Assembly (NCBI GenBank): GCA_963853835.1
Contig: OY970822.1
Location: 44,814,404-44,878,403 of the forward strand
Source: Calendula officinalis
Lineage: Eukaryota > Streptophyta > Magnoliopsida > Asterales > Asteraceae
DNA: 64,000 bases
Reading direction: 5' to 3'
Shown: piece after piece, positions 1 to 11,107 of the stretch
How the letters are laid out: each line of letters opens with the position of its first letter
Position numbering within the stretch: position 1 is the first letter of the stretch
Program-made: the position numbers and the translations under genes
Notes under the pieces: model-generated
Seen by the model: the letters and a program-made list of their open reading frames with translations, nothing else
What the model was told of the DNA's origin: nothing
The model's database searches: none

Positions 1-319
1 AGTTCCCGTTATCATGTTTAAAAGTTTTTTTATATTTAAAACATTTAAATCTCCAACAACCTGTTCTTGAAAGTTTGACTTTATCATATTTTGATAGTTT
101 AGAGCTCACGATTCGGGCCCCAAATCTGAAGTTTTTGATTTTGGAAGGTGAATTTAAAGATATTTGTCTTCAAAATACTCCTATGTTAGTTGCTATGTAT
201 ATGACTGAAGATATTGCTGAACATTTTGGTCAAAGTCAAAGTTCAAGCAGTATTGTGATAAGTTTCTTGGTGGTGTACCTTCACTTCAGAGACTCATTGG
301 CCACATTTACTTTACATAG
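1..319 (+). pseudogene. F-box/LRR (FBD-type) gene fragment, copy 1
   Basis: The fragment encodes the leucine-rich C-terminal half of a plant F-box/LRR protein; this family supplies substrate-recognition subunits of SCF ubiquitin ligases. The segment SYFDSLELTIRAPNLKFLIL and the following LEGEFKDIC show the repeat pattern. It closely matches the second copy at about 37376-38000 but lacks about 50 bp (the part coding the ISSCP-like repeat), and its reading frame shifts near 230-250. The original frame would read through DKFLGGVPSLQRLIGHIYFT to a stop at 317-319. No F-box is visible and the 5' end is off the window. I treat it as a dead duplicate. Confidence 0.75.
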
Positions 320-896
320 ACAACTATTTTATCATGAGATGTGCACTAACTATACATATATTTATTATTCCTTGCAATCCGAGTAACAAAATCGCGAAAG
401 CTTAAAATAGTGTAAAAAGCTCTAAATATTTTCCTCATTGGGTGTGTAAACAATTCGTGTATGATCTGAGACATTTCTGCCAGCTTACTCCAATCGTGTC
501 ATGATCTAACATACGCACAAAAAAGTATGTGAGGTTATGGTTTAAATACACCTCATTTTAATATATTTATAAAAATGAACTTCGAAAGTTAATCACAATA
601 ATGCATTTGCCTAAACTTTTACTTACTTGAGGTGATAATTTGTATCTTACCATTACAATCTTACAAAAGAAGATAATAAATAGGCAAAGAATTAATAACA
701 GAAAAAATGCAATAAACAAGAAAATATTATAAAAATGGAAAAAAATTAATGTGAGAAAAGATGTTTAGTAATAATAACGTACCTATCTTACATGTCACCG
801 TAATAATTCCATGATGTGTGTAAGTGTGTGTATATATGTATAGGGTTGTGTTTAAGGAAGTCATTGATTTTTATAAAGTATTAAGGGACATACAAT
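320..896. other. AT-rich spacer, nothing recognised
   Basis: No convincing coding sequence, RNA gene or terminal repeat is visible. Short open frames here have no recognisable domain. Confidence 0.5.
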
Positions 897-1324
897 CTTT
901 TAAAACCCCGGTTATTATTCGGCCCGGTAAGATGTCCGGGTCACGGGTCAACCGGTTCAACTGGTGGGTAAACCCGGGTAAACTAACATCATATAAAAAA
1001 GTATTACGAGTATGTAAAAGATATACACATCATGCACTAAAGTTTCTACATTATTATACATTTGAAGTAAAAAAAATTAAGGTATAATTAACAACATATA
1101 AAAAAATATTATATAAAGGATGTGTGCGTCATTTAGTAAAGTTTATACATTTTAAATAAAAAGAAGACAAACCGGGTCAACCTGGGTCGCCAGTTTTCAC
1201 AATACTCGGCCGGGTGGAACCCCGGGTCGACTCTAAGCAAAAACCCGGTCATTGTTGAAGCGCCTCTTACACCTGGTCGCGGTATAACCAGTTGAACCGG
1301 TCGGGTCAACCCAGGTTTTAAAAC
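897..1324. mobile_element. GC-rich foldback (MITE-like) element
   Basis: The left end (CTTTTAAAACC then a CCGGTTCAACTGGT block near 951-964) is mirrored on the opposite strand by the right end (CCGGTTCAACTGGTTATACC read on the minus strand around 1286-1305, ending GGTTTTAAAAC). The two arms are about 80 bp each and flank an AT-rich centre. There is no coding capacity. The arms resemble a non-autonomous DNA transposon, but I could not define a target-site duplication, so the superfamily is open. Confidence 0.55.
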
Positions 1325-1454
1325 ATTGGGGACAACTCTTAACCATTGATTAATTCTATATATAACATTTAGCATGGGAGTGAAAAGTGGTTTTTGATTT
1401 TAGCGAATTTGAGGTTTTATATATATATATGTGGAAACAGGAAATGTTCCACAT

Positions 1455-1530
1455 TGTCAGCTAGCGCAGCTGGCTAAGTACAGTTGCATTTGACCGAGAG
1501 GTCTTTGGTTCGAATATGTCCGCTTACTTT
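1455..1530 (+). other. tRNA-like pol III promoter relic (SINE head?)
   Basis: A perfect A-box consensus TAGCGCAGCTGG lies at 1462-1473 and a B-box GGTTCGAAT at 1507-1515, with the 33-nt spacing seen in real tRNA genes. The would-be acceptor stem (1455-1461 against about 1519-1525) does not pair, so this is not a functional tRNA. A T-run follows within about 15 bases. A tRNA-derived SINE head or a decayed tRNA gene would both fit. Confidence 0.5.
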
Positions 1531-1614
1531 TTTATTCAACTAATTTAAAATCTTTTTTATTCATGTAATTTAAAATCACAGTTAAATCTTCCCCTACTCT
1601 TTTCCACCATTGAC

Positions 1615-3417
1615 TGTAACAACCGCAATTTTACGTTTATATTTCGTGTATTTTAATTTGGGATTTATGCGAATTTTAGTATTTATATTAGTTTATGTTT
1701 CGAGTTACATTTTATCGAGTGTTTTGATATTTGGGACTTGGTGTAACCAAGTATGGGTCAAAACTTGGATGGAAACAAGTTTAAAGGCCAAGAATCTGCC
1801 TGGAACAGCTCTCGCGGCGCGAGGCAGGCGCGACCAAGCTTTTTCAGCAAACAGCAAATCCAGCGACGAAACGCGAAGGGCTCGCGTCGAGCTCGTGTTA
1901 AGCTGGCGTCGAGCTCGCGGCGCGAGGTTGGGCTTCGAGCGGCAACTAGCAGGCAACTTCGCTTCACTTCGCACCACGAGCTGGGCGCGAGTGGGGCGCG
2001 AGGTGGCTCTGAACTATATAAAGGTGAGTATAGGCTAGGGTTTCATTCCACCTACAACCCTACACCCCTAGCAGCCGTTTTCTTGGAGATTTTGGTCGGT
2101 TTTGGTGCTAAGGAGCTCAAATCTTCACCATATTGAAGGATTGAAACATCAAGGGTAAGAATTCTTAATCATCTTCCTTATCTACCTTGATTTTGAGCTT
2201 AGTATGGGTAAAAATGGTGGTTTTGGGAACCAACCATGTCATCTTTAGGGAAGATGAACTATCATGGGTGTAAAACACTCCTTGTATACTTGTATTCAAT
2301 GTGTACAATTTAGATTTGGGATTGATGATGGAAAATCTTGAACTAGGGTTTAAGATTCCACCAAGTTTGATGAACTTGGGGGTTAGGGAGGTTGAAATGG
2401 ATTTATTAGTATTTGGTTATGGATTATAACTAGTTATTGTAATGATATTGATGTTAGGTCAAGAAGGCCTTGAGATTGGAAGTACTTCCTTGATTGGGAA
2501 GTAAAGGTTTGTGTTGTTCAACAGAAGTATTGGATAGCATTGCTAAGGTGAGTACATATGATCAGTTCTGAGTACATAGTAAAAGGATTTTAAATGATTA
2601 AAATGATCGAAACAGTCTTTATTGAATAAATGTTTTGATAAAGAAATTGATTGAAATGCTTATATGTTATGAAATGAATTGTGATATTGACTTGTTGAAA
2701 TGATGATTGAATTGGAGCTAAGACTCATGTTTGATGGACCAGTTATGTGTTAGTCAAATATCCGGGAACGATAACCCATTCGTGCGGGAGTTGAGATTAC
2801 TACTTGGGGCGGTACCTCCCTGCGCAAGAGTAGTACATCTAAGTGAATGATAACCCGACATTTGGGGGACTATGATAACCCGATAAAAAGGGGGATTACG
2901 ATAACCCGCGAGACGGGGGAGTGATGATCACGGTAAGTTTGGGAGAACCCCAATTACCATAAGATATTTTTGATGATAACCCACATCTAGGAAGTTTCTT
3001 CGGGATGACTCGTTGCGTATGTGTGAGCTTAGGGCAAGCTCGAGATTGTGTTTGACTTATGTGCAATATGATATTTATTTCAATATTATTCACTTGCAAA
3101 TGTTTATAACCGGGTCTAAAACCCATGTTACTCACGAGACAATCTTGTCTCACGTACTACATTTCCTTTTATGTCTATGTACTCAGGTTCGGGAGCTAAG
3201 GATTAGGCGGCCCGTAGTTGTAGCATTGGATGATTAAGCTCGGTGTACCGTTTGATTCCCTAGGACTTTAGTTTTGATATTATTGTAACACCGATTTTTG
3301 GCACTTGTAATCATTCCAAATGTTTTGTTTAAACCATGTTTTGGATATTATGGTTTTTGATTGTTAAACATTATATATTTAAAAGTTAAAATGGTTTTGA
3401 ATAATTGGTGTGTTACA
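1615..3417 (+). repeat. Gypsy-1 5' LTR
   Basis: This 1803-bp LTR is bounded by the inverted heptamers TGTAACA/TGTTACA. Its 5' part carries GC-rich palindromic words (CTCGCGGCGCGAG type, 1810-2000) just upstream of a TATA box. Its 3' third carries an irregular array of ATAACCC(G) words with G-rich spacers (2769-2985). Positions 2541-3417 are closely matched by the 3' LTR remnant at 17988-18866. Open frames inside it are not genes. Confidence 0.85.
2015..2022 (+). promoter_or_regulatory. TATA box of Gypsy-1 LTR
   Basis: TATATAAA lies immediately downstream of the GC-rich palindrome array and about 30 bp upstream of CTAGGGTTTC, the plausible U3/R boundary. This is the most likely pol II start for the element. 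Confidence 0.55.
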
Positions 3418-3420
3418 ACT

Positions 3421-3430
3421 TGGTATCAGA
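3421..3430 (+). other. Primer-binding site of Gypsy-1 (tRNA-Met type)
   Basis: TGGTATCAGA begins three bases after the LTR end TGTTACA. This is the usual initiator-tRNA-Met complement of plant LTR elements; the last bases differ from the usual GC. Confidence 0.85.
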
Positions 3431-3641
3431 CCTTTAGTCAAAGTGAATTAGGTTGGTTAACCCACCCTAGACTTAGACTTGGCTAAGTGGGACGTTATGT
3501 GCCATAGAAAGTTAGGTTGACCTTTAAAATATAGGGTTGACCATTAAGGGAATTGTTATGTATTGAGCTTTCTTATGTTTTATTATGACTAATTAGTCAA
3601 TTTATTGGATTCTAATTGGGTTGACATCCTATTATAGTAAG

Positions 3642-4030
3642 ATGGCTAGAACAAGAAGTGGTCGAGCCTTGTTGGATGGAGAACAAGCTTCGAATGTGAA
3701 TCAATATGGGAATGGATTGGCCAACTCGGGTATTGGGAATAACCATACTCCGGTAACAATGGAGGTACTTCAATTCATGCTCACTAATATGAGGAATGTG
3801 ATGCAACAAGATGTTAACCGGATCATAAATGATCGGTTGAATCTTGGTGACGATGAACGGGAGGAAGACGAACGTCGTGATGAGGAAGAGAGAGAGGAAA
3901 GTGAAGATTCCCCACCTCTCACAAAGACTAAGTCAATGGGAAATAACACCCCGACCGAGAAGTCCTCTAATGGGGAGACTGTTGAAGAAAGAAAGGTTGA
4001 ACGCGAAGGATGTTCTTGCGAGAAGTACTG
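3642..4030 (+). pseudogene. Gypsy-1 gag, N-terminal fragment
   Basis: The ATG at 3642 follows a 220-bp leader and opens MARTRSGRALLDG, a typical start for plant Ty3/gypsy Gag. An acidic, Glu/Asp-rich stretch (residues about 70-95) follows. The frame ends near 4030, where the sequence changes character, so the capsid core, zinc knuckle and all of pol are missing. Gag would form the virus-like particle. The start is supported by position and N-terminal similarity; the fragment is non-functional. Confidence 0.65.
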
Positions 4031-5789
4031 ATGATTTAATTAGCAAGTTTTTGTAAAAAGTAGCAAAAAAATTTAATAAAATTGGGTTAAAATTTTGTTT
4101 TTTTTAACCCTAATTACAACTAGTTACAAAAACCTAAATAAAAAATTAATCTTGATTATTGATTTTTTTAATATTATTTGGCTTGGATTTTATTTCTTTT
4201 TTTAATTTTTTATATGGAAAAACATGTATTTTTGCCATATACCAAGCCAAAACCTTGTCAAATGTTGATTGATTGTGCAAAACCGATGAAAACCTAGACC
4301 ATTTGTGATTGTGTTGATTGCTTGGATTGTTTGGTTGTTTGGAAAGCCGTGTTTTTTGCGATGTTGTAATTTTTATTTTTATTTTGGTGCCATTTTTTTG
4401 TGGCTATTTTTCAATCTAAAAGTAATAGAAAAAGTAGTATTTTCATTATTTTTTTGTATTGTAAATTGTTGACCAAGATTGAAGAAAAATGAAGAAAACA
4501 ACAAATTTCCATCACTGACGCGAGGGCTGTACGAAAACAGGTTTTCCAGGAGCATAATGACTCCGTTTTGGGCATTTCAAAAGCCTAAAATGCTTGACGT
4601 TGCGTGGGCTACAACTTTACAGAAGGCGTGGAAGACCACCGAAGACTCCTTCAGTGACTTTTCGGGCTTCAAACTCTGCTGGAAATTTCTGGCAGATTTC
4701 ACTTTTTCACAAATTTGGTTCCTACTTGCTCATGAATGTCTTGGAGCAAGTGGGAGCCCATTGGGTTTAAGTAGGCCCGTTTGTATTCATGTTGGCCCTT
4801 CCCCTAATTTGACCATTCGGTCCGTCGTGATGACTCACGTGACCGAACCTAGGCTATCATCGGTCGAGGATTTGCACAAAATATGTTGCATATTTTTCTT
4901 TATGTTTGTGGTTGTTTAAATTTTATTAGATACAAATAATAAAACAATTAAAATTATGATTTTAACACAAACATTAAAACATCCAAATCTTTAATCATCT
5001 ATGCTTACTTGCTAATCATTGATGATTAATCTTTAATCTAAACGTGTTTTTGAGATTAAATAAAGTTTAAATATGATTTGAAAGTTATAAATCAATAATC
5101 GCTAAACGTTTTTACCGCTTATTATGCCGACTTATGAAGTGGTATGAATGAAGTACATGATTCATTCATATCTTAATAATTTTTTCTTAAAAGTTCATAC
5201 CTAAAATTTAAGTCACGCCGTCCAATTGGTTGAAATCACTTGCTTCTACTTTTAAATTCACGTGAGACGTGGTTTGAATTTAGATCCGAGGTCATTATTG
5301 TATACGCGTGAGACCTAGATTTATTTTGACATGAGTTCACATTGGATGACTTTATCGAGTTAACGGTGAGACCTTGACACGAGGTGAAGATGCGACAAAC
5401 ATGTCACTTGACCCTAGATGCTTGTTCACTAGGTTCCATGAAGTCCCATAACTCTAAGAGTTGCACTTGTAATGAAATTGTTGATCGTCACCTACCTATT
5501 GGATCTATGATCACTAGCAGATCAACTGATGCGGTGATAGAAGCTCAATTAGATCTTAGCTTTTAATTAAAATTAATTGGGTAGTTAATTTTTTAAAAAG
5601 AAATTATTATTGAAAATACTATTTTTTTTTTTTTTGAACTTTGTGTGTTATACAGATAACAACAACATCAAAACTTAAGTATCTCCACTCTAAAATTAGT
5701 TCTTGAAAACTGAAACTGACTAATATCAACTTTATCGGTTGATATCGAACTCTAAGGATTGTCCTTAGAGATGAGAACAAGTTGATACA
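4031..5789. other. Unassigned stretch, probably 5' leader of Copia-1
   Basis: It is AT-rich with no long coding region. It separates truncated Gypsy-1 gag from the first recognisable Copia-1 gag codons. A T-rich tract ending GTTATACAG near 5647-5656 looks like a 3' splice site, and the text from about 4900 on has the feel of an untranslated leader. No copy of the Copia-1 3' LTR is present here, so the 5' LTR seems lost. An additional, unrecognised element between 4031 and 4900 is possible. Confidence 0.35.
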
Positions 5790-6420
5790 CCTATAAGAGG
5801 CCTTACCTGAGGCACCTCATGTCCATCATTCTGCTGCTGTTCGTCAAGCCTTTACCGAAACGTTTAACGAACACCAAGAAGGCGCTACTCCTATGCTCGT
5901 GAGCATGAACTCCGAGATCCGAAAGAACTTCGAGGAACTCACAGCATATGACACAATAAGTAAGTTGAAAATGATAATTCAACATCAAGCAGAACATGAA
6001 CTGTTCAAAACAATTAAATGGAGCGTCTTGGTTACCCATTGCCACAAGTTCTTGGAATATGCTTGATTCGTACCTCACTATCCAAAGACTATGACTAGTT
6101 TGTGAAAAAAGTTTTAAAAATACATAGCATGGGGAAGACAATTGGTAAATTACATGCTATGGTAAAATTGGTTGAGCAAAGGTTACCCAATACTTTTCTA
6201 GTAATCAGGGAAGGTAAACCGCAAGCACAAGGCAAGAATCTAGGTAATGGTAAACTAGTTTACTTTTCCAAACCTACGAATTCCCCACCTGCTAAGAAGG
6301 AGAACCCTACAAAGGATATTTCTTGCCATCATTGCGATGAAACCGACCATTGAAGGAGGAACTGTCCTGCCTACTTGGCAGAGTTGATGAAGGACAAATG
6401 TGTTCTGGCCAGCACATTAG
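5790..6420 (+). pseudogene. Copia-1 gag relic with CCHC zinc knuckle
   Basis: The decayed capsid region includes a KNFEELTAYDTISKLKMI segment, typical of copia Gag, then a basic linker. The zinc knuckle at 6324-6365 reads C-HH-C-DETD-H-stop-RRN-C: the spacing CX2CX4HX4C is retained, but one residue (normally Trp) is a TGA. It would bind genomic RNA. Several frames and stops make it non-coding now. Confidence 0.7.
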
Positions 6421-6939
6421 ATATCTTCATTATAGAACTTTATACTTTTACTAATTAATCTCGAGTGTATGAAACTAGTTGTGAGACTCACATTTACACA
6501 AATGTGCAAGATTAAAAGTGAAGTAGAAAGCTAAAAGAATGGAAGTTGTGATCTAATCCTTCCTAATGCATTAATTATTTTTTTGAACAATTGTCAATTA
6601 TGCATTGTTTAGCTTTATCGTTTGTTGAATAATGATTTATTCAAACTATTATGGATTATGATATTATGTTTTATGAATAATAACATATTTTATTACTATT
6701 CCTTGTCATAGTATACTTGAAATTGATATGCATGATCCAGATTCAAATGATAGTTCTATATACAAATGTAGCACTCAAGAATCCAAAACAGTTTGGATTC
6801 CATTTACCTAGAGAATTGTCATCTTTTCCACATAAACAAGAAATGCATTTTGATACTATAACACGACGGGCTTCTTAAAAAATGATTACGAATCATTTAA
6901 ATGCCTCTCTTGTATATTATGGAAAGATAACAAGAAAGC

Positions 6940-7560
6940 TTTTCTCCCATGTTAGGCGAAAGAGCTAAAGATCTACTTGGACTCATACATACTGATGTAT
7001 GCGGCCCTTTTAGAACAAAGACTAGGGAAGGTGCCACCTACTTTATCACTTTCACTGATGATATCAATTGCTTTAGTTATGTATACTTGATTAAACATTA
7101 ACATGAAAGCTTTGACGATATCAGTCGCTATGGTTATGTCTACTTGATTAAACATAAACATGAAATCTTTGAAAAGTTCAAAGCTTTCTAAAGTAAAGTA
7201 GAAAATCAACTCGGCAAGACAACAAAGGCTTTCTGTCCTGATCAAGGAAGAAAGTACATGAGCCAAGAGTTTCTGGATCATCAAACACAACGTGAGATTG
7301 TCTCACAATTCACTCCTACATACACTCCAAAAGATAATGGTGTGTCTGAAAGGAGATATCGGACCCTGCATGACATGGTTCGATCTATGATGAGTCCTAC
7401 TACTCTTACACTATCCTTTTGAGGGGCATGCACTGAAGTCTGCTGCTTGAATACATAATATGGTTCCGACCAAAAGGTTAAAGGGACACCATATGAAATA
7501 TGGTATGGGAAAGTCCCTAATTTGTCTTACTTGAAGATCTGGGGTTGTGAGGATCTCGTG
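6940..7560 (+). pseudogene. Copia-1 integrase relic
   Basis: The integrase core is recognisable from LGLIHTDVCGPF (first Asp, near 6990), then FCPDQGRKY (second Asp region, with family-typical SDRG altered to PDQG), then VSERRYRTLHDMVRSMM (Glu region, near 7345). A 57-bp in-frame tandem duplication repeats the segment DIxxxxYVYLIKH at about 7060 and 7117. Stops and a frameshift near 7425 make it a pseudogene. The normal protein inserts element cDNA into chromosomes. Confidence 0.7.
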
Positions 7561-7779
7561 GAACGAGACATGCCGAACAAACTTGAGATCATATCTATCA
7601 AGTATATATTCGTTACTATTTTACTACCCACCTGAGAACAAATTGTTATTGCTCGGTATGCTGAGTTTCTTGAGAACAGCCTCATTTCACAAAGCAAGTG
7701 GGAGCACTATAGACTTTGACAAGATTCAAAGCGAATATGCACAACCTTCTGGTAACACTAGAAAATATCATACCGAGGC

Positions 7780-8824
7780 TGGACATATAGATGTTGGACC
7801 ACAGGATGATGTTGTTCCCATTCGTAGGTCCGCAAGGACACCTCATGCACCTGAACGATATAGATTTATATCGATGCTGAGGAGAAAAGTTTCAAGGATC
7901 ATAATGAACCCCCTAACTATCAAGTTGCATTATCGAATTTTGAATTAGAAAAATGACTTGAAGCTATGAATGCAAAAATGAAATCCATGAGAGACAATCA
8001 AGTTTTGAACGTAGTTGGTCTTTCTCAAAACAGTAAGACTGTTGACATGGATGAAAATATACACACATATAAAGCTTCTTGTAGTAGCAAAAGGTTACAC
8101 TCAATCCTACGGGATTGACAATGATGAAACCTTCTCGCCTGTTACTAAAGACGTTAGGATTCTTATAGCCAAAGTAGTGTACTATGACTATGAGATTTGG
8201 TTAATGGTGAAATAAAAACGTCTGTTTCACCTAAAACCCAAACTAAGCATGTGTATATATGAAAGCTAGTGGTAGCATTGTCATTTCTCAGATCATACAT
8301 GTTGATGACATGTCACTCATGTGAAACAATATACCAATGCTACAAGATGAAAATCCTGGCTTGGGAAATGTTTTGACATGAAAGATTGTAGAAATACAAC
8401 ACACATACTTGAAGTTAAGAATCTATTGGGATAGATCAAAGCGGTTAAATGGTTTAAGTCAAAGTGCTTACATTGACAAAATTCTAAAACGGTTTAGAAT
8501 GGATGCTCCCAAACGAGGAAGTCCTCGTATGTAACACAATGTAAACCTCAGTGAGACTCAAGGACCTTCCACACCTGATGTGGTGAAGCGAATGAATGTA
8601 ATCCCCTATGAATCGGTTATTCCATTCATCATATACGCTGTAAGGAGCACTAGGCCAAATGTAACGTCCTTAGGGGACCGTACTAGAATATACCAACGGA
8701 ATCCACGAGAGAGTCGTTGGATCGCTGTTAAGAACACATTGAAGTATTTTTTGAAGTACTGGATATATGTTCCTTGGTTATGGTGGAGATACCAAACTGA
8801 AACTAAGTATACTTGCTATACTTA
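7780..8824 (+). pseudogene. Copia-1 reverse transcriptase / RNase H relic, 5' part
   Basis: Frames carry PIRRSARTPHAPERY (the linker before RT), then VAKGYTQSYGIDNDETFSPV (RT fingers), and on other frames SQSAYIDKILKRF and the RNase H entry YGGDTK near 8780. The central RT with the YVDD box is partly deleted; only a degraded LRSYMLMT-type remnant is seen near 8300. The copy stops at 8824, where Gypsy-2 is inserted after ACTTA. Confidence 0.65.
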
Positions 8825-11107
8825 TATAAGGACCGGGTCAAATACCCACCAAACTAAAACTAACAATATCCCAGTAACTATCTATTTACAATTAACCATT
8901 CAAATTCGATAACGATTATACAAAAGACAACAAGCAAGCCAAGATCTCACTACCAACAATGACTATGGATACAAACCAACTAACTACAATCATGATACAA
9001 AACTACCCAACTCCCACATACCTAATTATATACCAAAAATATATCTTCTAAGCTTCCGATCAACTTCAAGATCCTATAAGCTTACTCTTATCTTTTCCTG
9101 TAAAAAGTTAGTCCACTACACGGGTACGCTACAATGAGCTTAGTGAGTTCATAAAGTACAAAATAATACTAGCATTATATACAAAACAAAGGAATAAAAC
9201 ATATAAATGAGATAAACAATTCAGGGAATTCACATTATAGCAAGAACACATTGATACATAACTAACAAAGAAGCTTTACATCTTGAAATCAGATTTACCG
9301 AGAATCTGACGTGACCGAGTATTAACACCTATCCGGGCAACGAGAATTACTGAATGACTAACATTTAGAATACAACTACATCGCGAGAATCAACAAGAGT
9401 TCGCCAAATAATAGACACAATCGAGAACCAATCACCGAGTCATTACTTCAACGGGAATCATCATATAACCGCTATAATCGGCATACAATACCACATCATG
9501 AATCAACGAGATCTCAAAACCAATCCAAACGAATCAAAGTGCGTCATTCCCTCTTAGGCCATTAGGGAATGAGGCCGATGAAGTTGATCATGGCGTCCCT
9601 TAATGAACCCATGACCGCAAACTTCACCACCACGGTCCATACCACTCCTCCACCGGGTACTCCCGTGACCACCGCCCAACATATTACACAAAGTAATACT
9701 CAAGCCGCAGTGGGTCCTCACGAAACAAAATCATCTCTCAAGGAATTCATACGGGTAACTCATATACGATATCAAACGAAACAATAACAAAGATAACTCC
9801 ACGAGACCGGAACAAGAGGATTATCACAACCCGAATCACTAATAAATGAATCTTACACAAGGGCAATCCAACCGAGACACCACACGAGGAATTTATACGA
9901 CTTGAAGCGATACCAAGTGAGACACTACAAGGGTATTCCAACAATCAATACATTTAACCAACTATTCAAACATAACATACCACAAATAATCCTATATTCT
10001 TACAATTCAATGCACATATCATGAGTTTATCAATGAGTCAATCTTCGCCTAATCATAATTTATTCAATTCACTAGAGATACCAATTCAATGTTCTAAGCA
10101 TCACATATGTAATAACAATAACCTAAATAATAGATAAACATATAGCATTTATGTATATATATAACTACTAGTATACAATTGTACATAGATGAACTCACCT
10201 TGGATTAGCAATTCCAATTAGAAATCAAGCAATACCGATGTCACCGGTCAATGGTGTTATCACAATTCTCCCCTTGATGACCTATATAGATATACATACA
10301 CTTTTATGATCATTATCAAGATTACAAGCTAAGACTACATCAATACTTGACACATTTCCCCCAAACTTGTCAAAATTCCCAAAACCCAAACTCAAATTGT
10401 TCATACTCCAGATTTTACTAGTTATGATGGTGAATTCTAACTCAATACATCATCATATGAAGACACTATGACTGAATTTTAACTTCTAAAATCGGACCCC
10501 AAACTAGGGTTCATAATCTTCCCCAATTTCTCCCAAAATTATACTTGCATGAAGCTAAAGGGTGTTGGTTTACCTTAATATGATGATTCTATGATGAAAT
10601 CCCTTTGATTTGGGTTGAAATCTGCCTTGAATCGTGTTAAATCGCCAAAAATCGCCGGAGCACGAAGTGTTAGAAGTTTTGGGTGAAAAATGAGAAAATT
10701 TGGGTCAAAACCCGTTTTTGATGGTCTGGCCGCAAGAATTCGCGCCGCGAACTGCTACTTCGCACCGCGAACTTCCCCTATTTAAAGTTCGTGCCGCAAA
10801 CTGCTAGTTCGCGCCACGAATTATCCCTATTTTTCGCGTTCGTGACCAAATTCGCGGTCGCTAAATGAAGTTTCTGATTGTTTTGGTGCATTTTTCGCGC
10901 CACGAGCTATGGGTTCGCGCTGCGAACTTCTTATATGCTGCAATTTTCAACTTTTCTTCCCTTTTAACCTATCCCACTTATTCAAATACCGAAAAACACA
11001 TATTTCTAACAATATTTCTAACTATCAAACCTAATACCTTACCGTTTACCAATTATTATTTAATTTAACAATTAAAAAAATACTCAAAATAGAACATGTA
11101 TGTTACA
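8825..11107 (-). repeat. Gypsy-2 3' LTR (left copy)
   Basis: It reads TGTAACATAC... to ...GGTCCTTATA on the minus strand; the terminal TGTAAGG of the other copy is TATAAGG here. It is 2283 bp. It contains an array of TTCGCG/CGCGAA palindromic words at 10730-10940. It is longer than the right copy because that copy has lost about 330 bp. Confidence 0.85.

Noticed and set aside
1455..1530. A functional tRNA gene
   Set aside because: The acceptor and T stems do not pair despite good promoter boxes.
1610..2136. Overlapping open frames of 127-142 codons in the Gypsy-1 LTR
   Set aside because: They exist on both strands because the GC-rich palindrome array lacks stops; the region is LTR with a TATA box, not coding.
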